From NCBI GenBank assembly GCA_034437075.1, contig DAOTVD010000197.1, forward strand, positions 1-7,465: a stretch of 7,465 nt of DNA. The letters are read 5' to 3'. Shown here piece by piece: positions 1 through 6,319 of this stretch (position 1 is the stretch's first letter; every line of letters begins with the position of its first letter). Source of the stretch: DAOTVD01 sp034437075 (GTDB lineage Bacteria; Chloroflexota; Anaerolineae; Aggregatilineales; J027). Below the pieces are notes generated by a model. The model saw only the letters and a program-made list of their open reading frames with translations, was not told the DNA's origin and did not search any database. A program made the translations under genes and the position numbers.

Positions 1-124
1 GGACGCGGGCGTGCGCCAGATCGAAATCGCGGGAATTAGCACCGCGCAACGCACCGATGAATTCTTTTCGCACCGGGCCGAAAAAGGCAAAACCGGGCGT
101 TTTGGTGCGGTAATTGCCCTATGA
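1..124 (+). CDS. pgeF: PgeF/YfiH/YlmD-family laccase-domain protein, C-terminal end only
   Basis: Only the last 40 codons are present, read in the frame that starts at base 2 and stops at TGA 122-124; the start lies outside the window. The visible tail carries a D-E-F-F-S-H-R segment and then G-K-T-G-R-F-G-A-V-I-A-L, which resembles the C-terminus of the YfiH/YlmD laccase-domain family (typically F-F-S-x-R ... T-G-R-x-x-x-x-I-x-L). Members of that family are known as the peptidoglycan editing factor PgeF and have purine nucleoside phosphorylase or adenosine deaminase activity. The stop overlaps the next gene's start in an ATGA arrangement, so translation is probably coupled. Placement directly upstream of a YggS gene matches the Bacillus ylmD-ylmE order and supports the call. 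The metal-binding residues of the family lie upstream and cannot be checked here. Confidence 0.8.
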   Translation, partial: DAGVRQIEIAGISTAQRTDEFFSHRAEKGKTGRFGAVIAL

Positions 125-852
125 CCACCCAGGTGGCCAATATTCAGGCCAATGTAGCCGCAGTCAAGGCGCGTATCGACGCGGCGTGCGCGCGGGCCAG
201 TCGTGCGCCGGATGCGGTAACACTGGTGGCGGTTTCGAAGAAAAAGCCGCTGGCGTTTATCCAAGAAGCCCACGCGGCAGGTATCCTGCATTTTGGCGAA
301 AATCGGCTGGAAGAAGCCACCGAGAAAATCCCGCAGGGTGCCCCAGAAATGCATTGGCATATGGTTGGGCATATCCAGAGCCGCAAGGCTAAAACAGCCG
401 TCGTCGCAGGCTTTCATTTGGTGCATTCGCTGGATAGCCTAAAGCTGGCCCAGCGCTTGGCGCGTTTCGCGGCAGAGATGGACGTCCGCGTGCCTGTTCT
501 GCTCGAAGTCAACATTTCGGGCGAGCAGAATAAGAGTGGTTGGGCCGCTGAGGATTGGGCGCAGGATGGCGACCAACGCACCGCCTTATGGGCCGACGTG
601 GCTGAAATCGCACGCTTGCCCGCGCTAGAGGTACGCGGCCTGATGACTATGGCCCCTTTTGCCGATAATCCTGAAACGACGCGCCCGGTTTTTCGTGAAT
701 TGGCCCGCCTGCGGGCAGCCCTGGCGACGGACTTCCCGAATATGGCCTGGTCTGAACTCAGCATGGGGATGACCAACGATTTTGAAATTGCCATCGAAGA
801 AGGCGCGACGCTCGTCCGTATCGGGCGCGCGATCTTCGGTGAACGTGCATAA
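121..852 (+). CDS. yggS: YggS/YlmE-family PLP-binding protein (PLP homeostasis protein)
   Basis: This 243-residue protein belongs to the PLPBP family: single-domain alanine-racemase-fold barrels that bind pyridoxal 5'-phosphate in the cytoplasm and help keep vitamin B6 and amino-acid pools balanced, with no proven catalytic reaction. Visible family marks are V-A-V-S-K at residues 36-40 (K40 is the expected PLP Schiff-base lysine), F-G-E-N-R near 58-62, W-H-M-V-G-H-I-Q-S near 78-86, the E-V-N-I-S segment with the following K-S-G near 130-140, G-L-M-T-M-A-P, and the C-terminal S-M-G-M-T-N-D-F and R-I-G-R-A-I-F-G segments that hold the phosphate. Length is typical. The ATG overlaps the preceding stop by 4 nt and has no good Shine-Dalgarno, so coupled translation from the upstream gene is likely. 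A somewhat long region near residues 140-160 is the only variation. Confidence 0.95.
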   Translation: MTTQVANIQANVAAVKARIDAACARASRAPDAVTLVAVSKKKPLAFIQEAHAAGILHFGENRLEEATEKIPQGAPEMHWHMVGHIQSRKAKTAVVAGFHLVHSLDSLKLAQRLARFAAEMDVRVPVLLEVNISGEQNKSGWAAEDWAQDGDQRTALWADVAEIARLPALEVRGLMTMAPFADNPETTRPVFRELARLRAALATDFPNMAWSELSMGMTNDFEIAIEEGATLVRIGRAIFGERA

Positions 853-893
853 ATCACAAGACGGTATATCATAGAGGAGTATTGGAAAATATC

Positions 894-1139
894 ATGGCCG
901 CATTGATCGAAATGTTACTTCTGGTCTTTTGGCTGCTGATTCTGGCCCGTATCCTGATGAGTTGGGTGCAAGTCGATCCGTATAACCCGGTCGCGCAATT
1001 TATCTATAATGCGACCGAGCCGTTCTTAAAGCCGGTGCGCGATGTGTTGCCCCCGGCGGGCGGTTTCGACTTCAGCCCCATCGTGGTGTTAATTCTTGCA
1101 CAGGTTATTGGCTCTATTCTGGTAGCCGCAGTCAGCTAG
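894..1139 (+). CDS. yggT: YggT/YlmG-family small membrane protein
   Basis: An 81-residue integral membrane protein with two hydrophobic helices (about residues 3-25 and 60-80). Between them is the family's signature loop: D-P-Y-N-P-V-x-Q-F near 28-36, then T-E-P-F-L-K-P-V-R, then L-P-P-A-G-G-F-D-F-S-P-I at the start of the second helix. YggT/YlmG proteins are poorly understood. Relatives are linked to division or nucleoid-related functions in Gram-positives and to chloroplast organisation in plants. The start is uncertain: GAGGAG at 874-879 lies 14 nt before this ATG, but only 2 nt before an in-frame TTG at 882 that would add four residues. Neither spacing is ideal; I prefer ATG by codon frequency. 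It sits 41 nt after the yggS gene, the common yggS-yggT order. Confidence 0.9.
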   Translation: MAALIEMLLLVFWLLILARILMSWVQVDPYNPVAQFIYNATEPFLKPVRDVLPPAGGFDFSPIVVLILAQVIGSILVAAVS

Positions 1140-1167
1140 CGACGGCGCATGTCGCCAGAAAGGTTTT

Positions 1168-1494
1168 ATGATGAAACGTAAATTCGAAATTACCGATGCT
1201 TCTGGTGGAGCCGCATTTACGGTGCGCGTGGTGACGCGCACCCGTCGGAATGAAATCGTGGGCATTCAGGACGATGGCATACTGAAAGTCCGCCTAACGG
1301 CCTCGCCAGAAGAAGATGATGTCAACCAGGAACTAATACAATTGCTCTCCGATGTGTTGGCGGTGAACCTCAATCAGATTGAAATTGTCGCTGGGCAAAA
1401 TGTCCGCGATAAGCTCGTGAGCGTCGATGGCATCACGACGGCCTACCTGGAAGAGCGGCTCACCGAACTGGCCACTTCAGACGACAACGAATAG
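1168..1494 (+). CDS. DUF167 (YggU-family) protein, first of a tandem pair
   Basis: A 108-residue protein of the DUF167 family, a small alpha/beta fold of unknown function whose E. coli member YggU is encoded next to yggT, as here. Matching features are a beta strand around residues 16-24, a basic turn T-R-R-N-E-I-V-G (25-32), L-K-V-R-L-T-A (39-45), the helix with N-Q-E-L-I-Q-L-L (53-60), I-E-I-V-A-G (71-76) and R-D-K-L-V (80-84) where the family usually has G-x-x-S-R-x-K. The usual A-P-P-V-D-G-K-A-N segment is replaced by A-S-P-E-E-D-D-V-N, so this is a diverged member. It has extra ends: a K-F-E-I-T-D-A-S-G-G lead and an acidic tail after Y-L-E-E-R-L. AGAAAGG at 1157-1163 is 4 nt from ATG 1168 and 7 nt from a second in-frame ATG at 1171, which may be the real start. 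Confidence 0.75.
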   Translation: MMKRKFEITDASGGAAFTVRVVTRTRRNEIVGIQDDGILKVRLTASPEEDDVNQELIQLLSDVLAVNLNQIEIVAGQNVRDKLVSVDGITTAYLEERLTELATSDDNE

Positions 1495-1511
1495 CAAGAA
1501 CGGAGCGTGGT

Positions 1512-1871
1512 ATGGCGCGCAAATTTCAAATCACGGATGCGTCCGGCGGCGCGGGGATGATGCTGCGGATTATCGCGCGGAGTGCGCGCAAAACGCAAAT
1601 GAGCTTTGACCCAGACGCCACCACAAATATGGATGATAGCACGGCCAGAACCTCGACAATTAAGATTCGCCTAGCGAATATGGCGGATTCGGACGAGGCT
1701 GATAACGAAGAGATCATCGCCTTTTTGGCCGATGTGGTGGATGTAGACCCCTCGCAGATCGAGATCGTGCCCAATAATAACGCCGACTTTAAGATGATCG
1801 GCATTCATAATATTTCGCCAGAATATCTGGAAGAACGGCTGCGCGCGGCGATCCACACGGACGCCGACTAA
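1512..1871 (+). CDS. DUF167-like paralog, second of the tandem pair, degenerate motifs
   Basis: A 119-residue protein clearly paralogous to the one encoded 17 nt upstream. Both begin K-F-(E/Q)-I-T-D-A-S-G-G, share I/L-K-(V/I)-R-L-(T/A), a D-V-(L)-(A)-V-(x)-Q-I-E-I-V segment, and end with (A/E)-Y-L-E-E-R-L. This copy has about 12 extra residues near positions 33-48, rich in D, T and S, in what should be a beta turn. It also lacks the G-x-x-x-R-x-K element: N-N-N-A-D-F-K stands there. Middle and tail are strongly acidic. Nucleotide identity in the shared regions looks low at third positions, so the duplication is old. GGAG at 1502-1505 lies 6 nt before the ATG, a good ribosome site. Function is unknown. 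Its TAA overlaps the stop of the opposite-strand gene. Confidence 0.7.
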   Translation: MARKFQITDASGGAGMMLRIIARSARKTQMSFDPDATTNMDDSTARTSTIKIRLANMADSDEADNEEIIAFLADVVDVDPSQIEIVPNNNADFKMIGIHNISPEYLEERLRAAIHTDAD

Positions 1872-2365
1872 GGCTCTAGCTCGGCTAGGCCCTGCCCTTT
1901 TTGGACCGTATCGCCCGGCGCGCAGGCCAGGCGCTTGAGTTGGCCCGCGCGCGGCGCAGAAACGCGCATTTCCATTTTCATCGCTTCTAGCACCAGCAAC
2001 GCTTGCCCGGCCTGAAGGTGATCGCCTGGTGCCACAAACACCTGCGTCACCTGCCCAGGCATCGGCGCGATGATCTCATCCGCATGGCTGCGTATATCCG
2101 CCTGCCGCACTTGGCCGCGCGCCCGCTTCAGGTGCATCTGATGGCCCGCGACGTAGACAAAAATCTCATCACCATGTTGCGCGGCGCGCCCCCGGTAAAT
2201 CTGCCCCCCGATTTGCAAGCGTATTTCTGCCCCTGCCCAGTACAAGATGACGACATCCAGCGGTGCGCCGCCATCCACGGCTACGGTAGTGCGTTCCGCG
2301 TTTGGATTCGCGACTTGTACCCGGATTGGTTGGCCATCTGGCCCGCTGAATGTCACGTTGCGCAT
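1868..2365 (-). CDS. Biotin carboxyl carrier subunit with BT-like N-terminal domain (split MCC alpha, C-terminal part)
   Basis: A 165-residue protein. Residues about 97-165 form a biotinyl/lipoyl domain: I-A-P-M-P-G-Q-V near 99-106, the biotinylation motif E-A-M-K-M at 127-131 with K130 exactly 35 residues from the C-terminus as is usual, and the second half-repeat A-P-x-A-G near 137-141. The first ~95 residues are predicted to be beta-rich (V-T-F-S-G-P-D-G-Q ... I-F-V-Y-V-A-G-H-Q-M-H-L) and resemble the BT/linker region that precedes the carrier domain in single-chain methylcrotonyl-CoA carboxylase alpha subunits. The carrier shuttles carboxybiotin from biotin carboxylase to the carboxyltransferase. 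The ATG is 7 nt after the biotin carboxylase stop, in a different frame, and has only a distant AGGAG (15 nt), suggesting coupling, or that the two ORFs were one gene. The stop overlaps the convergent DUF167 gene. Confidence 0.9.
   Translation of the reverse strand: MRNVTFSGPDGQPIRVQVANPNAERTTVAVDGGAPLDVVILYWAGAEIRLQIGGQIYRGRAAQHGDEIFVYVAGHQMHLKRARGQVRQADIRSHADEIIAPMPGQVTQVFVAPGDHLQAGQALLVLEAMKMEMRVSAPRAGQLKRLACAPGDTVQKGQGLAELEP
1872..1902 (+). terminator. Possible intrinsic terminator of the yggS-DUF167 operon, inside opposite-strand coding sequence
   Basis: Immediately after the stop of the second DUF167 gene, GGC 1872-1874 and CTAGC 1876-1880 can pair with GCTAG 1884-1888 and GCC 1889-1891. 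This gives an 8-bp stem with one bulged T and a TCG loop. Five Ts follow at 1898-1902, six bases after the stem. The T-run is short and slightly distant, so this is a weak candidate. The same bases encode the C-terminus of the biotin carrier protein on the other strand. Confidence 0.35.
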
Positions 2366-2372
2366 GGGTTGT

Positions 2373-3860
2373 CTAGCCTGCTCCTAAGCGAAAATTGTCG
2401 GCCTCTTCCCAGGGGGAGGTGCTGGTTGATGGCCGCGCAGACGGCGCGCCGCGCCCCGGCCCTAGCGCGGCCATAATCGCGGCAATTTGGCGCAGGTCAT
2501 CCGGGGGTGGGGCGGGCTGCCAGGCGTCGAAATAACGCGCTATGAAATCGGTCAATGTGTCGCCCGCTATAAACGCCGGATGCGCCAAGACATCCAGCAG
2601 AAAAGCGACATTGGTCGTCACCCCCAGCACGGGATAATCGCGCAAGGCCAGCACCAGGCGCGCGCGGGCTTCTTCGCGGGTGGCCCCGCAGGCAATTACT
2701 TTGGCCAGCAACGGATCATAATACGGCGTGATGCGGTCACCGGATGCGATGCCCGTATCCACGCGCACGCCAGGCAAGCGCGGTGCCTCGTGCAGCAACA
2801 CGGGCCCCGTACTGGGCAAAAATCCAGCGGCGGGGTCTTCGGCGTATAAACGGCATTCAATGGCGTGGCCCTGGGTCGAAAGATCAGCTTGATGCACGGT
2901 CAGGCGCTCGCCTGCCGCAAGCCGGATTTGCCACAACGCCAGATCGTGCCCGGTGATGCATTCGGTTACAGGATGCTCCACCTGCAAGCGGGTGTTCATC
3001 TCTAAAAAATAAAACTGATCGCTTTCGGCATCCAGGATAAATTCAACCGTGCCCGCGTTATGATAACCCACAGCGCGGGCGGCCCCGAGAGCGGCCTCGC
3101 TCAAACGAGCGCGCAGGTCGGCGTTCAGATGCGGAGCGGGCGCTTCTTCGATAATTTTCTGGTGGCGGCGCTGTATAGAACATTCTCGTTCGAAAAAATG
3201 CACCAGATGGCCATACTGGTCGCCCAAGATTTGAATCTCGATATGCCGCGCCTGGGGAATATACCGCTCAATATATAGGCGCGGATCGCCAAAAGCTTGT
3301 TCGGCTTCGCGCGCGGCGCTTTCCAGCGCCACAGGTAAATCTGCCGCTGTTTGTACCAAGCGCATGCCTTTACCACCGCCCCCGGCGGCAGCTTTCACCA
3401 GCAGGGGATAGCCCATACGCGCGGCGGCGGCGGTTAGGGCTTCGGGTGGCCCTTCTGCGCCGGGCAACACGGGCACCCCAGCGGCGGACATCAGCGCGCG
3501 GGCGGTCGTTTTATCACCCATTTGGCGAATGGCCTCGGTCGGCGGCCCGATGAACACGAGGCCAGCGGCCCGCACAGCGGCGGCAAAATCAGCATTTTCC
3601 GAAAGAAAACCGTAGCCGGGATGGATCGCATCACAACCCGCCTCCCGCGCGACCTCGATAATACGCCCGCCTTGCAAATAGGATTCCGCGCTGGGCGGTG
3701 CGCCGACCGGATAGGCGGCATCGGCCAGGCGTACATGCGGTGCGTTGGGTTCCGCGTCACTGAAGATCGCGATGGCCTGCGCCCCATAAAGCTTGATCGC
3801 GCCGATTAAGCGCACCGCAATCTCGCCCCGGTTCGCGACCAGAACAGCGTTCAGGCGCAC
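2373..3860 (-). CDS. Biotin carboxylase subunit of an MCC-type acyl-CoA carboxylase (split alpha, N-terminal part)
   Basis: A 495-residue ATP-grasp enzyme that carboxylates protein-bound biotin using ATP and bicarbonate. Seen in order: V-A-N-R-G-E-I-A at 8-15; H-P-G-Y-G-F-L-S-E-N at 80-89; M-G-D-K at 114-117 (K117 matches the ATP-binding lysine of AccC); the glycine-rich loop G-G-G-G-K-G-M at 160-166; H-I-E-I-Q at 206-210; E-M-N-T-R-L-Q-V-E-H at 287-296 with E287 and R291 as expected catalytic residues; E-C-R-L-Y-A-E-D-P at 335-343. The tail from about 450 is proline- and serine-rich and ends S-P-W-E-E-A-D-N-F-R-L-G, the linker seen after the biotin carboxylase domain in fused MccA proteins. 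An ORF extending to 3983 exists, but it overlaps the upstream gene and adds non-family sequence. GTG 3860, 2 nt after the upstream stop, fits the family start; TTG 3866 is also in frame. Confidence 0.93.
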   Translation of the reverse strand: MRLNAVLVANRGEIAVRLIGAIKLYGAQAIAIFSDAEPNAPHVRLADAAYPVGAPPSAESYLQGGRIIEVAREAGCDAIHPGYGFLSENADFAAAVRAAGLVFIGPPTEAIRQMGDKTTARALMSAAGVPVLPGAEGPPEALTAAAARMGYPLLVKAAAGGGGKGMRLVQTAADLPVALESAAREAEQAFGDPRLYIERYIPQARHIEIQILGDQYGHLVHFFERECSIQRRHQKIIEEAPAPHLNADLRARLSEAALGAARAVGYHNAGTVEFILDAESDQFYFLEMNTRLQVEHPVTECITGHDLALWQIRLAAGERLTVHQADLSTQGHAIECRLYAEDPAAGFLPSTGPVLLHEAPRLPGVRVDTGIASGDRITPYYDPLLAKVIACGATREEARARLVLALRDYPVLGVTTNVAFLLDVLAHPAFIAGDTLTDFIARYFDAWQPAPPPDDLRQIAAIMAALGPGRGAPSARPSTSTSPWEEADNFRLGAG

Positions 3861-3862
3861 GG

Positions 3863-4684
3863 TCAATTCAGGCGGCTCAGATGGGTGAGCGCTTGGTCGA
3901 GCAGGGCGCGAACATTGTCGATGTCCTCCGCCTGGGGACGCTGGTAAAAGTAGGTTCGCAACGTGCGCACGGCCTGCCCCCAATTTTCTTGTTGTACGGA
4001 AAGCGCGCCAATATCGCGGCGCAATTCCACGTCATCAGGTCTTAAGGCAGATTGCAAACACAAGACGCGCAGCAAGCGCGTGCTATCGACCTGGGCAATA
4101 TATATCTGGCGCAAGTTGGTGAGCATCCGCCATAGGATGTCTTGGTTAGAGACAGGCGCGAGCAAATGACGCGGCAATCCCGCCCCGGAGGAGAGATAGT
4201 GCGCGGCGATATGCAAGCATTCTTCGTCGCTCAGGATCAAACCCTCGTGAAATGGGTCTAAATACACCTGGCAATTCGCTACTTGATAGCCCGTGACAAA
4301 ATGCCCCGGCAAGCCGACCCCGAACAAAGGCACCCCCAAACGCCGCGCCAGCGTGATATACAACACGGATAGCGTAATCGGAATACCCGTATGGCGAGTG
4401 ATGACATCGTTCAAGAAGCTATTGCGCGGGTCGTAATAGTTTTCGCGGTTGCCCTGGTAGCCTTGTTCCTCGAATAGATACTGGTTCAGGCGCTTAATGA
4501 TGTCGAGCGGTTCATCGCGGGGGTGAACACGCCCGGCCACCACAGCGCTGATTTCATCCAAACGCTGGATGTAGACCTCAATATCCATATTGGGATAAGC
4601 AACATCTTTGGCCAGCAACAAAGCCGCGTATTCCAAGCGAAAACCGGGTAAGGTGACAAATTCTGTAAAGGTCATGTTCATCAT
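3863..4684 (-). CDS. SirB1-family transglutaminase-core/TPR protein
   Basis: A 273-residue soluble protein with the SirB1 (YchA) layout: a helical N-terminus, a transglutaminase-like core and a helical repeat tail. The family hallmark is at about 83-130: Y-Y-D-P-R-N-S-F, then G-I-P-I-T-L-S-V-L-Y, A-R-R-L-G-V-P and G-V-G-L-P-G-H-F-V, followed by Y-L-D-P-F-H-E-G at 141-148. Residues about 180-260 look like TPR-type helices (R-P-D-D-V-E-L-R-R-D-I-G, E-N-W-G-Q-A-V). The biochemical role of this family is not established. It is inserted between carboxyltransferase (5 nt upstream) and biotin carboxylase (2 nt downstream), so it is almost certainly co-transcribed and coupled with them. Three candidate ATGs lie close together at the start (residues 1, 2 and 4); the AGGA that could serve as ribosome site overlaps the end of mccB. 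Confidence 0.88.
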   Translation of the reverse strand: MMNMTFTEFVTLPGFRLEYAALLLAKDVAYPNMDIEVYIQRLDEISAVVAGRVHPRDEPLDIIKRLNQYLFEEQGYQGNRENYYDPRNSFLNDVITRHTGIPITLSVLYITLARRLGVPLFGVGLPGHFVTGYQVANCQVYLDPFHEGLILSDEECLHIAAHYLSSGAGLPRHLLAPVSNQDILWRMLTNLRQIYIAQVDSTRLLRVLCLQSALRPDDVELRRDIGALSVQQENWGQAVRTLRTYFYQRPQAEDIDNVRALLDQALTHLSRLN

Positions 4685-4689
4685 CAGTA

Positions 4690-6300
4690 TTACATCCTGA
4701 AAATACCGAAACGTGTAGCCTGTGACGGCGCGTTCAGAACGGTCGATAAGGCCAGGGCCAATACGCGGCGGGTGTCGATGGGGTCAAGGATGCCATCGTC
4801 CCACAAGCGCGCCGTGGCGTAGTACGGATCGCCTTCGTTCTCGTATTTATCGCGAAGGTCTTGGGTCAGGTCTTGGGCGGCGGCGGGGTCTAGCGGGGGT
4901 TGGCCCTGGCGCGCGCGCGCATCTTGTTTGATTGTCAGCATGACTTGCGCGGCTTGTTCGCTGCCCATAACGCTGATCCGGCTATTGGGGTATGTCCACA
5001 AGAAGTGGGGAGCGTAGGCGCGCCCACACATGCCATAATTGCCCGCGCCGTATGAGCCCCCGATGATGAGCGTCAACTTGGGTACTGCTGCATTGGCTAC
5101 AGCGTGTACCAATTTGGCGCCTTCTTTGGCAATACCGCCTGCTTCGTACTCCCGCCCGACCATAAAGCCGGTGACGTTTTGCAAAAACAGCAAGGGAATC
5201 CCGCGCATGGTGCATAACTCGATGAAATGGGCGCCCTTGGCCGCCGATTCGCCAAACAGCGGGCCGTTATTGCCCAGAATGCCCACCGGATAGCCGTCGA
5301 TATGCGCAAAACCCGTCACGAGCGTGGGGCCATAGCGCGCTTTGAACGCCTGAAAGCGGCTGCCATCCACCAGGCGCATGATGACTTCGTGCACGTCGTA
5401 GCCCTCGCGGGTGGTGATGGGCAAAATTCGATAGAGGTCTTCGCTGGGATAGAGCGGTTCTTCTGGGGGGGCACGCTTAACGGCCTGGGGAGGCGGCCCG
5501 TTCAGGTGCGCGACCACCTCGCGACAGAGCGCCAGCGCATGGTCATCATCTTCGGCGAAATGGTCGGCCACGCCCGAAAGGCGGGTGTGCACATCCGCGC
5601 CGCCCAGGTCTTCGGCGCTGACTTCCTCGCCCGTGGCCGCTTTAACCAGCGGTGGCCCGGCAAGGAAGATCGTGCCTGTACCGTTGACAATAATTGTTTC
5701 GTCGCTCATAGCGGGCACATAGGCGCCGCCTGCCGTACAAGACCCCATCACCACGGCAATCTGCGGGATACCTGCTGCGCTCATCTGCGCTTGGTTATAG
5801 AAAATCCGCCCGAAGCCGTCTTCATCCGGGAAGACCTGCGCTTGCAAGGGCAAATAAGCCCCGCCGGAGTCCACCAGATAGATACACGGCAGATGATTTT
5901 GCGCGGCGATGGTCTGCGCACGGAGGTGTTTTTTTACGGTCAGGGGGAAGTACGAGCCGCCTTTGACAGTCGCATCATTGGCCACGATCATGCATTCGCG
6001 CCCGGTCACGCGCCCAATGCCGGTGACGATCCCAGCGCCGGGTGCCTGGTCATCGTAGAGCCCCCAGGCGGCCAAGGGTGCGATTTCCAGAAATGGCGAA
6101 CCGGGGTCGAGCAAGCGGTCGATGCGTTCGTGGACGAACAGCTTGCCCTGTGCAGTGTGACGTTCGCGGGATGGCGGCCCACCACCCGCGCGCACCTGGG
6201 CCAGCGCCGCGCGCAGTTGACGGGCTAACTCTCGATTATGGGTGTCTCGCGACAAAGCGACATCATCGCTGAAGTCCAGCGTTGACTCAAGCGTATCCAT
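4690..6300 (-). CDS. mccB: Methylcrotonyl-CoA carboxylase-type carboxyltransferase (beta) subunit
   Basis: A 536-residue crotonase-fold carboxyltransferase that moves CO2 from carboxybiotin to an acyl-CoA, most likely 3-methylcrotonyl-CoA in leucine breakdown. The length matches known MccB proteins (about 535). Visible marks: R-H-T-A-Q-G-K-L at 47-54, N-D-A-T-V-K-G-G-S-Y at 108-117, T-V-K-K-H-L-R-A-Q-T at 121-130, Y-L-V-D-S-G-G-A at 141-148, V-F-P-D at 156-159, G-S-C-T-A-G-G-A-Y-V-P at 186-196 (N-domain oxyanion loop), G-G-S-Y-G-A-G-N-Y-G-M at 414-424 (C-domain loop), R-L-W-D-D-G at 498-503 and F-G-I-F-R-M at the end. Another substrate such as geranyl-, propionyl- or acetyl-CoA cannot be excluded. 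The longer ORF to 6390 adds 30 unrelated residues; ATG 6300, about 10 nt after GGGGGG, is preferred. Confidence 0.93.
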   Translation of the reverse strand: MDTLESTLDFSDDVALSRDTHNRELARQLRAALAQVRAGGGPPSRERHTAQGKLFVHERIDRLLDPGSPFLEIAPLAAWGLYDDQAPGAGIVTGIGRVTGRECMIVANDATVKGGSYFPLTVKKHLRAQTIAAQNHLPCIYLVDSGGAYLPLQAQVFPDEDGFGRIFYNQAQMSAAGIPQIAVVMGSCTAGGAYVPAMSDETIIVNGTGTIFLAGPPLVKAATGEEVSAEDLGGADVHTRLSGVADHFAEDDDHALALCREVVAHLNGPPPQAVKRAPPEEPLYPSEDLYRILPITTREGYDVHEVIMRLVDGSRFQAFKARYGPTLVTGFAHIDGYPVGILGNNGPLFGESAAKGAHFIELCTMRGIPLLFLQNVTGFMVGREYEAGGIAKEGAKLVHAVANAAVPKLTLIIGGSYGAGNYGMCGRAYAPHFLWTYPNSRISVMGSEQAAQVMLTIKQDARARQGQPPLDPAAAQDLTQDLRDKYENEGDPYYATARLWDDGILDPIDTRRVLALALSTVLNAPSQATRFGIFRM

Positions 6301-6309
6301 CGGATACAT

Positions 6310-6318
6310 TCCCCCCTT
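6310..6318 (-). promoter_or_regulatory. Ribosome binding site deciding the mccB start
   Basis: On the minus strand AAGGGGGGA lies about 9-10 nt before ATG 6300 and only 1 nt before ATG 6309. The spacing therefore favours 6300, which also gives the usual family length. Confidence 0.6.
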
Positions 6319-6319
6319 A

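Noticed and set aside
414..872. A 152-codon - strand ORF opposite yggS
   Set aside because: The + strand frame carries a full YggS protein with all its motifs; the antisense product is basic and low in complexity.
1500..1868. Terminator for the carboxylase operon beyond its stop
   Set aside because: No GC-rich hairpin followed by a T-run is visible on the minus strand downstream of 1868.
2373..2385. RF2-like programmed +1 frameshift at the biotin carboxylase TAG
   Set aside because: An AGGAG lies upstream of the stop and a +1 step would join the frames, but the last sense codon GGC re-pairs poorly with GCT after slipping. A split gene or indel is simpler.
2003..2476. A 157-codon + strand ORF opposite the biotin carrier gene
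   Set aside because: It is a shadow of the biotin carrier and the end of the biotin carboxylase gene, with no family features.
5227..6228. A 333-codon + strand ORF antisense to mccB
   Set aside because: It lies wholly within a strongly conserved carboxyltransferase gene, its translation shows no recognisable domain, and long antisense ORFs are expected opposite GC-rich codons.
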